Below are positions 6,313-14,450 of a stretch of DNA of 40,080 nucleotides, piece by piece. The position numbers were made by a program, and so were the translations under genes. Source of the DNA: Actinomycetes bacterium. GTDB taxonomy: Bacteria; Actinomycetota; Actinomycetes; Mycobacteriales; Mycobacteriaceae. Numbering within the stretch: position 1 is the stretch's first letter; every line of letters starts with the position of its first letter. The notes under the pieces were generated by a model. That model did not search any database. It had not been told where the DNA came from and saw nothing but the letters and a program-made list of their open reading frames with translations. Location of the stretch: NCBI GenBank assembly GCA_023404955.1, contig JAEXZY010000029.1, positions 1 to 40,080 of the forward strand, read 5' to 3'.

Positions 6313-7479
6313 TCACGCCTGCGGGTCGGATCGGCGAACGTCGGTCTGCGACCCGCCGGAATCGAGTGCGCGGTACTGACGGGCGATCTCGAGGATCCAC
6401 TCGCGGTCGGAGTAGCTCGTCGGCTGTCGCAGCCAGGACAGACCCGGGAATTCCTCCTGGTCGGCGATCCACGCCGCGACCGCGGTGGCCTGCTCCTCGG
6501 GCTCCACGTCCGGCGGTTGCAACTCGTCCAACTCGGTCAGATCCTCGTGCCGGTTCGCATCACCGGCGTCGCCTCGCCCGGTGCCTGCATCGACCCGGCG
6601 CAGGGCACCCCCCGCAGCCGTCGCCTCCAGGAACAGCGCGTCAGAGATCAACGACATCCGCTCGGCCACTCGGAACACCAGCGGGCCGCGCGGCCGCACG
6701 CCGATCCCCACGTCCGGGTGACGGCGACCGAGTTCGGTGAGAAGCGGCGCAATGGTGCGGAGTTCACGGCGCGCGCCGAACCAATCCTCCAAGCTCGGCA
6801 GCAGCGAACCCGCCGCCACGATCAGCATCGCCGCGCCCAGCAGTGTGGCTGCCGCACCCACGCCGACCAGCCCACTGGTGCCGACGGCACGCAGCAGGAA
6901 GAACGCCGACGCCGCGACGATCAAGACGATGCCGACGGTGAACACGAACAGTGCTCGCCCGCGGCGAGTGCGGTTGCTGTGCCGCAGGCCGGCCCAGGCG
7001 ACCAGACTCAGCGCCAGCATCACGTAGAGCAGCGGCAGCAGCCACGGTAGCGACGCGCCGTCGGCAGCCAGGCTGCGCCGCAGGTACTCCTGCGGCGCCA
7101 TCTCGGTGCCACGACCCGCCGCGAAGAACACGGCGAGACTGGCCACAGCGATCACTGTGGCGACCCCGTACTGCACCATCGCGATCTTCTTGACGGCCGC
7201 GGGCGAGCGGTTGCTCGACACGGTCGTGATCATCACGCAGCTCCCGGCAGCGCACCCGATCAACGCGACCTGGCTGAGCCCCATCGCGATGTTGGGCCAG
7301 CGCAGCAGCGTGTCGATCAGCAGTGCCAGGGGCTGCCAGTTGAGCGCTGCGACCACCCCGAGGCTGCCCAAGGCCAGAATCATCGCCGTGCTGACCAGAG
7401 ACTGCTTGTTGACCAGCGCCCATCCGATGCGGAGTCCGGTAGCCAATCCCAGGAGACCGGCTATCACCCAGACGATCAA
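6313..7479 (-). CDS. Polytopic membrane protein, MAB_1171c/DUF6545-like
   Basis: The TTG at 7479 was chosen because GGAGAGG lies 6 to 7 bases upstream and TTGA overlaps the stop of the peptidase gene by 3 bases, implying coupled translation. The open frame continues upstream but only as a shadow of that gene. The 388 residues hold about seven helices in the first 250 (VWVIAGLLGLATGLRIGWAL, AMILALGSLGVVAAL, YGVATVIAVASLAVFFAAG, LLPLLYVMLALSLVAWAGL, ALFVFTVGIVLIVAASAFFLL and others). A cytoplasmic tail of about 140 residues has a GVRPRGPLVFRVAERMSLISDALF segment. Helix number and tail resemble proteins named MAB_1171c family putative transporter, often found beside IrrE-like genes in actinobacteria. 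Transport activity is unproven. Confidence 0.75.
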   Translation of the reverse strand: MIVWVIAGLLGLATGLRIGWALVNKQSLVSTAMILALGSLGVVAALNWQPLALLIDTLLRWPNIAMGLSQVALIGCAAGSCVMITTVSSNRSPAAVKKIAMVQYGVATVIAVASLAVFFAAGRGTEMAPQEYLRRSLAADGASLPWLLPLLYVMLALSLVAWAGLRHSNRTRRGRALFVFTVGIVLIVAASAFFLLRAVGTSGLVGVGAAATLLGAAMLIVAAGSLLPSLEDWFGARRELRTIAPLLTELGRRHPDVGIGVRPRGPLVFRVAERMSLISDALFLEATAAGGALRRVDAGTGRGDAGDANRHEDLTELDELQPPDVEPEEQATAVAAWIADQEEFPGLSWLRQPTSYSDREWILEIARQYRALDSGGSQTDVRRSDPQA

Positions 7480-7967
7480 CCAAACGCCTCTCCGAGACGC
7501 ACCTGGACGATCGACGACCGATCCGACGGCAGCCGGCCCAGCCGGTAGATCAGTAGCGCCGCGAAGTCTTCCGCCTCCTGCTCGGCGTCCTCTCCGGCCG
7601 GCCCCATGCAGCCGGTCCGCTGGTTGAGCATGTAGCCGATCAGGTCGGAGCTTGCCAGTTCGGTGCTGTCCCGGGCCGCCTGTGTCACGGGGATGCCCTG
7701 ATGCCCGAGCACGAGGTGACCGAGCTCGTGAGCGAGGGTGCGATCCCAGGCGGGTAAACCCTGCTGGATCAGGAACACATCGTGATCGGCGTACTGGCGC
7801 CATTGACCGCAGACGCCGGGCGGCAGTTCGGCCGTGGTCAATTCGATCGTGCGGCCTCGGTGCTCGCTGACCGCCTGGACCAGCCGCGGCAGGGTTATCT
7901 CCCCACGCCGCGGTGCCAGATCGAGCACTTCCCCCACCGCACGGGTCACTTGCCGGCTCGCAGGCAT
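7476..7967 (-). CDS. ImmA/IrrE-like zinc metallopeptidase
   Basis: The 163-residue protein carries the zinc-peptidase motif HELGH (residues 80-84) and a downstream acidic helix QEAEDFAALL that can give the third ligand. It has no helix-turn-helix domain and no signal peptide. The ribosome site GGGGGAA precedes the ATG. ImmA and IrrE proteases cleave repressors in response to a signal; single-domain members without a DNA-binding part often act with an unlinked regulator. The gene overlaps the membrane protein downstream and no XRE repressor is encoded beside it. EspR, convergent at 6306, has a helix-turn-helix but nothing shows it is the substrate. These genes interrupt the Rv3849-Rv3850 order and look acquired. 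Confidence 0.8.
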   Translation of the reverse strand: MPASRQVTRAVGEVLDLAPRRGEITLPRLVQAVSEHRGRTIELTTAELPPGVCGQWRQYADHDVFLIQQGLPAWDRTLAHELGHLVLGHQGIPVTQAARDSTELASSDLIGYMLNQRTGCMGPAGEDAEQEAEDFAALLIYRLGRLPSDRSSIVQVRLGEAFG

Positions 7968-8036
7968 GATTCCCCCTTCCCGACCCTCTCACCTTCAACT
8001 ATGCGCCGCTTACCGCGCCCGGTCACGCATATCGTC

Positions 8037-8936
8037 TCAGTTCATGAAACGCGCTGTGTCCCGGGCACGAACCGCCTGGCCGGCCTTGGCCTGGCGGTAA
8101 CCCACCACACTGCCGGCGGCGGTGAGAACCAGGATGCCGACGACGCCGGGCAGTGCCAGCGCGGCCAGCTGCGATGTGCCCGCGGTGCGCAATGTCTCGC
8201 CATATCCCACCCGGGTCGGCGCGGGCGGCGGTGAGCCGGCGAGGACGTTCTCGCCGGGCTGGACCGGTCGGGCCGGAGGCGACTCAGGGGCGATCCGGGG
8301 CGGCGCGGCCGGTGGCGACGCGGCCTCGACGGCGCGCGGAGCGCCGATGCCCGCGCCGGCTACCGCCGGGGTCACGACAGGCAGCACCGGGAGGCTGATC
8401 GGCGCGCCCGCTCCGGTGGTCGGCAGACCGACGCCGGGCACGACGTCGATCACGTCGGGGTCGAACGGCAGCTCGATGGGCGGTCGGGTCTGCGGTGAGC
8501 TGGCACCGGGTGTGCCAATCCCGCCGGGACGTGGCGCGACGACCGGTCGGTCGCTGACGCCCCCGTGGCTCTCCGGCGGGGCCGGGATGCCGGGTGGCTC
8601 CGGATCGTCGGGTGGCCAGGGCCAGCCCGGCCCGCAGTCTTTTCCGCCGTCGTCGCAGCACGGGTCGGACGGTTCGCGATCCCGGCCGCGAACGACGCGC
8701 TCGGCCCGGTCGGCCCGGCGCCACTTCGTGCCGATTCCCCGTCGTGCTGGTGGATCGTCCGCCGTCGGAGCGCGATTGACGTGCGGCGGGTCGTCGGAGC
8801 GGGCGCCGGAGCCGGCAGGGTTCGCGGAACTCTCGGTGTCAGCGGTCTCGGCGGACGCTGTCGCACTGACGCCGCCGACCCACAGTCCGCCGACGATCAG
8901 GCCGGCGGCACAGGCGCTGCGCACTCGCGGACCCAC
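8037..8936 (-). CDS. Proline-rich exported protein with C-terminal membrane helix
   Basis: The GTG at 8936 has AAGGTGG 7 bases upstream and starts a 299-residue protein; the frame is open further back but that part is antisense to the Rv3850-like gene. A signal peptide (VRSACAAGLIVGGLWVGGVSATASA, predicted cut after ASA) leads into a long disordered region rich in Pro, Asp and Arg. One CCDDGGKDCGPG cluster gives three cysteines. A late helix near residues 255-280 (LAALALPGVVGILVLTAAGSV) is followed by a short basic tail, so the protein is likely anchored with its bulk outside. No known domain was recognised. It lies 69 bases upstream of the peptidase gene on the same strand and may share its transcript. 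Confidence 0.7.
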   Translation of the reverse strand: MGPRVRSACAAGLIVGGLWVGGVSATASAETADTESSANPAGSGARSDDPPHVNRAPTADDPPARRGIGTKWRRADRAERVVRGRDREPSDPCCDDGGKDCGPGWPWPPDDPEPPGIPAPPESHGGVSDRPVVAPRPGGIGTPGASSPQTRPPIELPFDPDVIDVVPGVGLPTTGAGAPISLPVLPVVTPAVAGAGIGAPRAVEAASPPAAPPRIAPESPPARPVQPGENVLAGSPPPAPTRVGYGETLRTAGTSQLAALALPGVVGILVLTAAGSVVGYRQAKAGQAVRARDTARFMN

Positions 8937-9095
8937 GTCGTCACCACCTTCCCGGGGGTCGGGCGGGAGGAGGAACCCGGGTGAGGCTCGATTCTCGCAC
9001 AGTGGTGCGGCCCCCTCCGCCCGGTTGATCGCCGAGGTTCGGACGATAGTGTGGGTCAGCGCGCCGGCGAAAAGACAGTGGAGAGGGCTTTGCGG

Positions 9096-9752
9096 ATGAG
9101 TCTGTTCAAGCGACGTAAGTCCCGCGCCGTCCGCAGGGCCGAGAGACGGGCGATCAAGACCAAGGCCAAGCTCGAGGCCAAGCTCTCGGCCAAGAACGAG
9201 GTCCGCCGCTTCAAGTCCGAGCAGAAGGCCGCGGCGAAGTCGTTGCGGGCGCAGTTGCGCGCGCAACGCGACAGCGATCGCACCGCGCTGAAGGTCGCCG
9301 AAACTCAGCTCAAAGCCGCCCGCGAGGGAAAGCTGTTCACTCCCACCAAGATTCGTCGAGCGTTGACGGTGTCGCGGCTGCTGGCGCCGGTCGTCATCCC
9401 GCTGGTGTACCGGGCATCCGTCTCTGCGCGGGGACTCATCGATGAGCGTCGCGCGGATCGTCTCGGCATTCCCGTCAGCCAACTCGGGCAGTTCTCGGGC
9501 CACGGTGCTGAGTTGTCGGCACGGATCGCCGGCGCGGAGCAGTCGCTGCGCCAGCTGACCGAGAAAAAGCCCAAGGACGCCGAGACCAAGCAGTTCGCCG
9601 CGGCGATCAGCGCTCGCCTCACTGACCTGGCGGCCGCGGTCACGGCGGCCGAGAACATGCCGCCCGCTCGCCGCAAGCCGGCACATGCCGCGATCGCCCA
9701 GCAGCTCGACGGTATCGACGCTGATCTGTTGGCGCGCCTCGGCGTGGCCTGA
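9096..9752 (+). CDS. Basic coiled-coil protein (Rv3850-like)
   Basis: The ATG at 9096 lies behind GGAGAGGG and gives 218 residues, matching M. tuberculosis Rv3850 in length and place before hns. Residues 1-75 are very rich in Lys, Arg and Ala and likely form a long basic helix (for example KTKAKLEAKLSAKNEVRRFK). A hydrophobic segment at about 92-106 (VSRLLAPVVIPLVYR) may touch the membrane. A second helical half follows. No enzyme motif is seen. The basic helix could bind nucleic acid or an acidic partner; that is inference. Confidence 0.88.
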   Translation: MSLFKRRKSRAVRRAERRAIKTKAKLEAKLSAKNEVRRFKSEQKAAAKSLRAQLRAQRDSDRTALKVAETQLKAAREGKLFTPTKIRRALTVSRLLAPVVIPLVYRASVSARGLIDERRADRLGIPVSQLGQFSGHGAELSARIAGAEQSLRQLTEKKPKDAETKQFAAAISARLTDLAAAVTAAENMPPARRKPAHAAIAQQLDGIDADLLARLGVA

Positions 9753-9770
9753 GCCCTCCCCGAGAGCCCC

Positions 9771-10289
9771 GTGACTGACGCGTCGGTCCGCCAACCGGTC
9801 CTGCTGCGCAGTGCGGCGGCGGGCCTGCTGACGGCAGCGCTGTCACTGGCGGCCCACGCCACGGGTGGTGGTCATCTCGCCGTCGGCCCCGCCTTGGTCG
9901 GTCTGCTGCTTGTCGGGGTGACTGTCGGGGTGACGGCCGCAGCGATGCCGCGAACCCCGAACGCGGCTGCGCTGGCGCTGCTGCTGACAGTCGGACAGGT
10001 CATCGGCCACGCCCTATTCGCGGTCGGCCACCCGCACGCCGGAGCCGCGTCGCACGGGCCGATGCTCGCCGCACACGCAGCCGCGGTTCTGGTGGGCGCC
10101 CTGCTGATCAGCGTGGGCGAACAGCTGTGCCGCATGCTCGTGCGTGTCGCGCGGTGCACGGCCGCTCCCGCGATCGCGGCAGAATTCGCCACGCCCCCAA
10201 GCCTTTTCACCTCCGGGGACCATCCCCTGTTCGCGGAGTTGCTGCTCGCCACGTCGATGTCGCATCGAGGTCCGCCCGCCACGGGCTGA
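9771..10289 (+). CDS. His-rich integral membrane protein of a copper locus
   Basis: The 172-residue protein starts at GTG 9771, 18 bases after the previous stop, with no strong ribosome site. Four helices lie near residues 14-30, 37-58, 65-84 and 97-118. Nine histidines fall mostly at helix ends and in the third loop, HALFAVGHPHAGAASHGPM (His80, 87, 89, 95 and 102). The C-terminal 50 residues are soluble. It lies 41 bases before copC and 602 before copD on the same strand, so it is probably a copper-handling partner. I know no exact family. The His cluster could bind copper. Confidence 0.72.
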   Translation: MTDASVRQPVLLRSAAAGLLTAALSLAAHATGGGHLAVGPALVGLLLVGVTVGVTAAAMPRTPNAAALALLLTVGQVIGHALFAVGHPHAGAASHGPMLAAHAAAVLVGALLISVGEQLCRMLVRVARCTAAPAIAAEFATPPSLFTSGDHPLFAELLLATSMSHRGPPATG

Positions 10290-10330
10290 CCTCGACCTCG
10301 ACAGAACCGACACAGGAAGCAGACAACCGA

Positions 10331-10894
10331 ATGCACGCACTTCATCATGGGCGGCCCCGGCTCGCCCACCTCCTCGCGATCGGGGCGACGGCATTCGCCG
10401 TCGTCCTGGCCGCGCTGATCAGCGCTGGTCCGGCGTGGGCACACGCCGCCCGCATCGCCGGTGACCCCGCAGACAACGCCGCAGTGGCGCAGGCCCCCGG
10501 CCGGGTCAGCGCGACGTTCAACGAAACGATGCAACCCGAGTTCGCCGCGATGACGGTCGTCGGCCCCGACGGCACGCAGTGGGCCGACGGCACGCCGACC
10601 GTCGACGGCGCCGTGATCAGCATCGGCGTCCGGCCCGGGGCTCCGGCGGGCACCTACACCGTCAACTACCGGGCGACGTCGGCCGACGGACACGTGGTGA
10701 CCGGCTCGTGGCCGTTCCAGGTGACGACCGGCCCGACAGCAGCCGCGGCGACGCCCGCGGCTGCAGCACCGAGCACGCCGCAGGCTGCCCCAGCCTCCCC
10801 GGCACCGGCGGGGCTGCCCGCGTGGCCGTTCGTCGTCGGTGCGGTCGCCGTGGTGGCCGCGGGTGCGGTGTGGGCGGTCCGCCGCAGATCATGA
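10331..10894 (+). CDS. copC: Copper-binding protein CopC with membrane tail
   Basis: The ATG at 10331 follows AGGAAG. A signal peptide ends GPAWA (residues 33-37), and the mature protein begins with His, the Cu(II) ligand of CopC. Asp119 and His121 in SADGHVVTGSWPFQV complete the Cu(II) site known for the family. The sandwich domain runs to about residue 134. An Ala/Pro linker and a C-terminal helix (WPFVVGAVAVVAAGAVWAV) anchor it, with an RRRS tail. It presumably holds copper outside the membrane and hands it to CopD. Its stop overlaps copD by 4 bases (ATGA). Confidence 0.93.
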   Translation: MHALHHGRPRLAHLLAIGATAFAVVLAALISAGPAWAHAARIAGDPADNAAVAQAPGRVSATFNETMQPEFAAMTVVGPDGTQWADGTPTVDGAVISIGVRPGAPAGTYTVNYRATSADGHVVTGSWPFQVTTGPTAAAATPAAAAPSTPQAAPASPAPAGLPAWPFVVGAVAVVAAGAVWAVRRRS

Positions 10895-11814
10895 CGCACG
10901 GCCGGGCGGTGGCGGGCGCCCTGCTCGTCACCGCCGCGGCGTGCGTCCTGGCCTGGGCGCTGGCCTTCCCGGGTGCATCGCTGTCGGCAGCGCTGGTGCG
11001 GTCGCTTGCCGACGGTGCCGCGGTGGTGACCGTCGGGTTGGCCGTGGTGCCGGCACTCGACGGGCCGCGGTATCGCGATGAGCTGCTACGGCGCGGCACT
11101 GCACCGCTGCTGGCCGCCTCGGCGGTGTGGCTGGCGGCTGAGCTGGTGCGGCTCGTGCTGGCGACCGCCGAGGCTGCGGGCCGCAGCGTCGGGACCGTCG
11201 GCCTGCACACGGTGTTCGATTTCAGCGTTCACACTGCCCCCGGCCGGGCTGCGCTGGTGACGATCGTGGCTGCGGCAGCGGTCGCCCTCGCGGCCGGACT
11301 CGCGCCCAGGTCTGCCCCGGTGGCAGCCGCCACCGCGGGCGTGGCAGCCATCGGCGTCGTGGGCCACCCGCTGACGGGGCATCTCGGGGAAAGTGCCCTC
11401 GGCGGCATCGCCGTCGCAGTGCACACCCTCGCCGCCGCCCTCTGGTGCGGGGTGCTCGCCGCGCTGGTTCTGACGGTCTCGCATCGCGGCCAGTGGGCGC
11501 GGATGCTGCCGCGGTTCTCGCAGCTGTCGTTGGCCAGCGTCGGCGTGCTGCTCCTCGGCGGGATGGTGGCGGGCCTGGCAGTGCTCGATACACCCGCGCA
11601 GTTGGTCACCACCGGGTGGGGCAGGGTGCTGTGCGCAAAACTGGTACTGACGGCCTCACTCATGACGCTGGCGTGGCGTAACCGCGCCTCCTGGTTGCCC
11701 GACGCGCGTGCCCACCGCTCGAGCGCCGGGCTCTCCCGGACCCGGGCCTACACAGAATTGGGGGTCATGGCGGTCACGCTGGCCGCGGCGGCGACGCTGG
11801 CGGTGACCGGCTGA
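10891..11814 (+). CDS. copD: CopD-family copper transport membrane protein
   Basis: The ATG at 10891 overlaps the copC stop, indicating translational coupling. The 307 residues form about eight helices. Conserved polar positions are HTVFDFSVHTAPGRA, GHPLTGHLGES and AVHTLAAALWCGVLAAL, the last matching the His and Trp-x-Gly motif of the CopD domain. CopD usually takes up Cu ions delivered by CopC and may supply copper enzymes. No copper-responsive regulator such as CsoR lies in the window, so regulation is not visible. This block is inserted between the Rv3850-like gene and hns relative to M. tuberculosis. Confidence 0.92.
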   Translation: MTHGRAVAGALLVTAAACVLAWALAFPGASLSAALVRSLADGAAVVTVGLAVVPALDGPRYRDELLRRGTAPLLAASAVWLAAELVRLVLATAEAAGRSVGTVGLHTVFDFSVHTAPGRAALVTIVAAAAVALAAGLAPRSAPVAAATAGVAAIGVVGHPLTGHLGESALGGIAVAVHTLAAALWCGVLAALVLTVSHRGQWARMLPRFSQLSLASVGVLLLGGMVAGLAVLDTPAQLVTTGWGRVLCAKLVLTASLMTLAWRNRASWLPDARAHRSSAGLSRTRAYTELGVMAVTLAAAATLAVTG

Positions 11815-11890
11815 CACGGGAACCGGGCGCGCCGACCGGCCTGGCATGATGAATTGACGCGCACGCCTGGACAGTCGAAGGAGCGGTGAC

Positions 11891-12355
11891 ATGGAGCAGT
11901 CGGATCGGCCCGAAGACCGGTCGGATGCTGCGTCTGCCGACAGCGATCCCGCGGCTGATCCCGCTGCCGTTCCGGCCAAGAAGACGCCGGCCAAGAAAGC
12001 CCCCGCCAAGAAGGCGTCCGTAGCGAAGAAGGTGCCGGCCAAGAAGGCACCGGCCAAGAAGGTTGCCGCGAAGAAGGCGCCGGCCAAGAAGGCACCCGCC
12101 AAGAAAGCTCCGGCGAAGAAGGCTCCGGCGAAGAAGATCGCGCCCCCGCAGCCTGCCGCTGCCGCCAGTGCCGTCGAAGAGGTTGCCGCACAGGCCAAGT
12201 CGACGGTCGCGACCGCCAGCCCCGCGGTCACCGCTCCGGCCCCCGTCAGCCGAGAGGAGTCGCGGTCAGCTCGCCTGCCCCTCGCGGCTGCGGCCGTCAC
12301 CGGCATACTCGCGCTGGTCGTGGTTCTGCTCGCCGCACGCCGCAACCAGGACTGA
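11891..12355 (+). CDS. hns: Histone-like membrane-anchored protein Hns (Rv3852 type)
   Basis: The 154-residue protein has an acidic N-terminus, then residues 29-82 of about ten PAKKA/PAKKV-like repeats. An AQAKSTV helix follows, then a C-terminal membrane helix (residues 130-149, PLAAAAVTGILALVVVLLAA) ending RRNQD. This order is that of M. tuberculosis Rv3852, a DNA-binding protein tied to the membrane. The lysine repeats resemble histone H1 tails and the C-terminal half of mycobacterial HupB. GAAGGAG lies before the ATG. Repeat number probably varies between strains because the DNA repeats AAGAAGGC(A/G)CC-like units. The neighbour order Rv3850-like, hns, rraA supports the call. Confidence 0.92.
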   Translation: MEQSDRPEDRSDAASADSDPAADPAAVPAKKTPAKKAPAKKASVAKKVPAKKAPAKKVAAKKAPAKKAPAKKAPAKKAPAKKIAPPQPAAAASAVEEVAAQAKSTVATASPAVTAPAPVSREESRSARLPLAAAAVTGILALVVVLLAARRNQD

Positions 12356-12409
12356 CGCCACCGGTACTGGCCGAGGTCCCGTCCAACAGCGTCACGGCAT
12401 AATGGCGCG

Positions 12410-12898
12410 GTGACTGTGACCCCGCGCCCCACCGCTGACCTGGTCGACGAGATCGGCCCCGACGTGCGCAGCTGTGATCTGCAGCTGCGCCAATTCGGCG
12501 GGCGCTCCGAGTTCGCCGGGCCGATCACCACGGTGCGCTGCTTCCAGGACAACGCGCTGCTCAAGTCGGTGTTGTCGGAGCCCGGCAACGGCGGCGTGCT
12601 GGTCATCGACGGCGCAGGCTCCGTGCACACTGCGCTGGTCGGCGACGTGATCGCCGAGTTGGGCCGGGCCGGCGGCTGGTCGGGTCTGATCATCAACGGT
12701 GCGGTGCGCGACGCCTCTACGTTGCGCACCCTCGACATCGGCATCAAGGCGCTGGGCACCAATCCGCGCAAGAGCACCAAGACCGGTGAGGGCGTGCGCG
12801 ACGAAGCGGTCGAGTTCGGCGGGGTCGTGTTCGCTCCCGGCGACATCGCCTACAGCGACGACGACGGGATCGTCGTCGTCACCGCTTCGGACGGCTGA
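12410..12898 (+). CDS. rraA: RraA-family protein (often misnamed MenG)
   Basis: The 162-residue protein starts at GTG 12410. It has the RraA core SDVRSCDLQ-like start, GNGGVLVIDGAGSVHTALVGD, WSGLIINGAVRDASTLRTLDIGIKALGTNPRKSTKTG and a final DDDGIVVV strand. In E. coli RraA trims RNase E activity; related proteins are 4-hydroxy-4-methyl-2-oxoglutarate aldolases. The D-x20-R-D pattern of the aldolase site (GD then RDA) is present. The older name menG, a methyltransferase, does not fit. The stop abuts that of convergent ethA. M. tuberculosis Rv3853 has the same place and length range. Confidence 0.92.
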   Translation: MTVTPRPTADLVDEIGPDVRSCDLQLRQFGGRSEFAGPITTVRCFQDNALLKSVLSEPGNGGVLVIDGAGSVHTALVGDVIAELGRAGGWSGLIINGAVRDASTLRTLDIGIKALGTNPRKSTKTGEGVRDEAVEFGGVVFAPGDIAYSDDDGIVVVTASDG

Positions 12899-14374
12899 TC
12901 ACACCGAAGTGGGCACCGCCGCACGGTGTCTGGTGAACTCCAGCGCAGAGTCGTCGACCTTGCCGCGGCGGATCAGCTGCAGGTCGAGCAGGTAGTTCTG
13001 CTTGAGTCGCCACGGCGTGCGGGAGCCGGATTTGGGTAGGTAGTCCAGGGCGCGCAGCACGTATCCGGGCGTGAAGTCCATCAGCGGGGCCTCGTCGACA
13101 CTGGCGCCGGGATGCCGGGGTTCGACCGTGTCGTAGCCCTTGTCGGCCATGAAATTGATGACACGGCAGAAGAATTCGGAGACCAGGTCGGCCTTCAGTG
13201 TCCACGACGCGTTGGTGTAGCCGATGGTGAACGCCATGTTCGGCATGTTCGTCAGCATCATGCCCTTGTAGGCCATCGACTCGTTGAGCACCAGCGGTTC
13301 ACCGTTGCGCGAGATCGTCGCGCCACCGAACAGCTGCAGATTCAATCCTGTTGCGGTGACGATGATGTCGGCGTCGAGATGCTGCCCCGAGGACAGCGCG
13401 ATGCCCGTCTCGGTGAAGCGCTCGATGGTGTCGGTGACGATGTCGGCCTTGCCGGCTCGGATCGTCTTGAACAGATCCCCGTTGGGCGCCAGACACACTC
13501 GCTCATCCCACGGGTTGTAGCGAGGGTTGAAGTGTTTGTCGACGTCGAAGCCTTCGGGCAGCCGGTGGCGGGCCATCGTCAGGAGCTGCTTGCGGAAGAA
13601 GTCGGGGAACCTGCGGGCGATCTGATACTGGGCGGACTGGGCGAGGATGCTCTTCCAGCGGTTCAGGACGTAGGCGACCTTGGCGGGCAGGCGCTTGTTG
13701 GTCGCGACGGTGAACGGGTCGACATCGGGCAGCGCGGCGATGAAGGTCGGCGATCGCTGGAGCATCGTCAGGTGGCCGGCGCCTGAATTGGCAAGGGCGG
13801 GAATCAAAGTGACGGCCGTGGCGCCGCTGCCGATCACCACGACGCGCTTGCCGGTGTAGTCGAGGTCGGTCGGCCAGTGCTGCGGATGCACGATCGGTCC
13901 GGTGAAGTCCGCGGCGCCGGGGAACTGAGGCGCGTAGCCCTGGTCGTAGTTGTAGTAGCCACTGCAGGCCATCAGGTAGCGGGCGGAGATCTCGACCTGT
14001 TCGCCGTCTCGTTCGACCGTCACCGTCCAGCGGCTCTCGTCGTCGGACCAGTCGGCGCCGGTGACGGTGTGCCCGTACCGGATGTTCTTGTCGATACCGA
14101 ATTCGGCGACGGTCTCTTCGAGGTAGGCCATGATCGACGGGCCGTCGGCGATGGCCTTGTTCGACGTCCACGGCTTGAACCGGAAGCCGAGCGTGAACAT
14201 GTCGGAATCCGAGCGGATGCCGGGGTACTGGAACAGGTCCCACGTGCCGCCCAGGTGCGCCCGCCGTTCGAGGATCACGTAGCTGGTGCCGGGGCAGCGA
14301 TCCTGCACGTGCCATGCGGCACTGATGCCGGAGATACCGGCTCCCACGATGACGACGTCGACGAACTCGGTCAT
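12899..14374 (-). CDS. ethA: Baeyer-Villiger flavin monooxygenase EthA
   Basis: The 491-residue protein has an FAD-binding GAGISGISAAWH near the start, FQYPGIRSDSDMFTLGFRF, and the Baeyer-Villiger fingerprint FTGPIVHPQHWP (FxGxxxHxxxWP). The NADPH loop VVVIGSGATAVT and a C-terminal domain without transmembrane helices follow. It oxidises ketones to esters and activates ethionamide and related prodrugs in M. tuberculosis; length and order match Rv3854c. It is divergent from ethR, which represses it, with a 76-base shared promoter region holding three TCAAC repeats 20 bp apart. It ends next to the rraA stop. Confidence 0.95.
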   Translation of the reverse strand: MTEFVDVVIVGAGISGISAAWHVQDRCPGTSYVILERRAHLGGTWDLFQYPGIRSDSDMFTLGFRFKPWTSNKAIADGPSIMAYLEETVAEFGIDKNIRYGHTVTGADWSDDESRWTVTVERDGEQVEISARYLMACSGYYNYDQGYAPQFPGAADFTGPIVHPQHWPTDLDYTGKRVVVIGSGATAVTLIPALANSGAGHLTMLQRSPTFIAALPDVDPFTVATNKRLPAKVAYVLNRWKSILAQSAQYQIARRFPDFFRKQLLTMARHRLPEGFDVDKHFNPRYNPWDERVCLAPNGDLFKTIRAGKADIVTDTIERFTETGIALSSGQHLDADIIVTATGLNLQLFGGATISRNGEPLVLNESMAYKGMMLTNMPNMAFTIGYTNASWTLKADLVSEFFCRVINFMADKGYDTVEPRHPGASVDEAPLMDFTPGYVLRALDYLPKSGSRTPWRLKQNYLLDLQLIRRGKVDDSALEFTRHRAAVPTSV

Positions 14375-14384
14375 GCAGGCAAGC

Positions 14385-14443
14385 TATCAACGCCGCGTCG
14401 AGCGAGTCAACAGTGCGTCGACAATCTCAACAGGGTGTAAAGT
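14385..14443. promoter_or_regulatory. ethA-ethR operator with 20-bp periodic repeats
   Basis: TCAAC occurs at 14387, 14407 and 14427, exactly 20 bp apart. The first two copies continue as TCAACnnnGCGTCGA. EthR binds the ethA-ethR region cooperatively as several dimers, so repeats on one face of the helix fit. A TAAAGT at 14438-14443 is a candidate ethR -10 whose transcript would begin about at the GTG start at 14451. Confidence 0.65.
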
Positions 14444-14450
14444 ACAGGAA

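Noticed and set aside
6313..7998. A 561-residue version of the polytopic membrane protein
   Set aside because: The first 173 residues are the shadow of the peptidase gene. The TTG start coupled to its stop explains the frame.
8037..9794. Reading the proline-rich gene as one 585-residue protein
   Set aside because: The upstream half lies antisense to the Rv3850-like gene. The GTG at 8936 has a ribosome site and begins a signal peptide.
11970..12140. Short repeats of the AAGAAGGC kind as a CRISPR array
   Set aside because: The repeats are in-frame codons for the PAKKA units of Hns and lack spacers.
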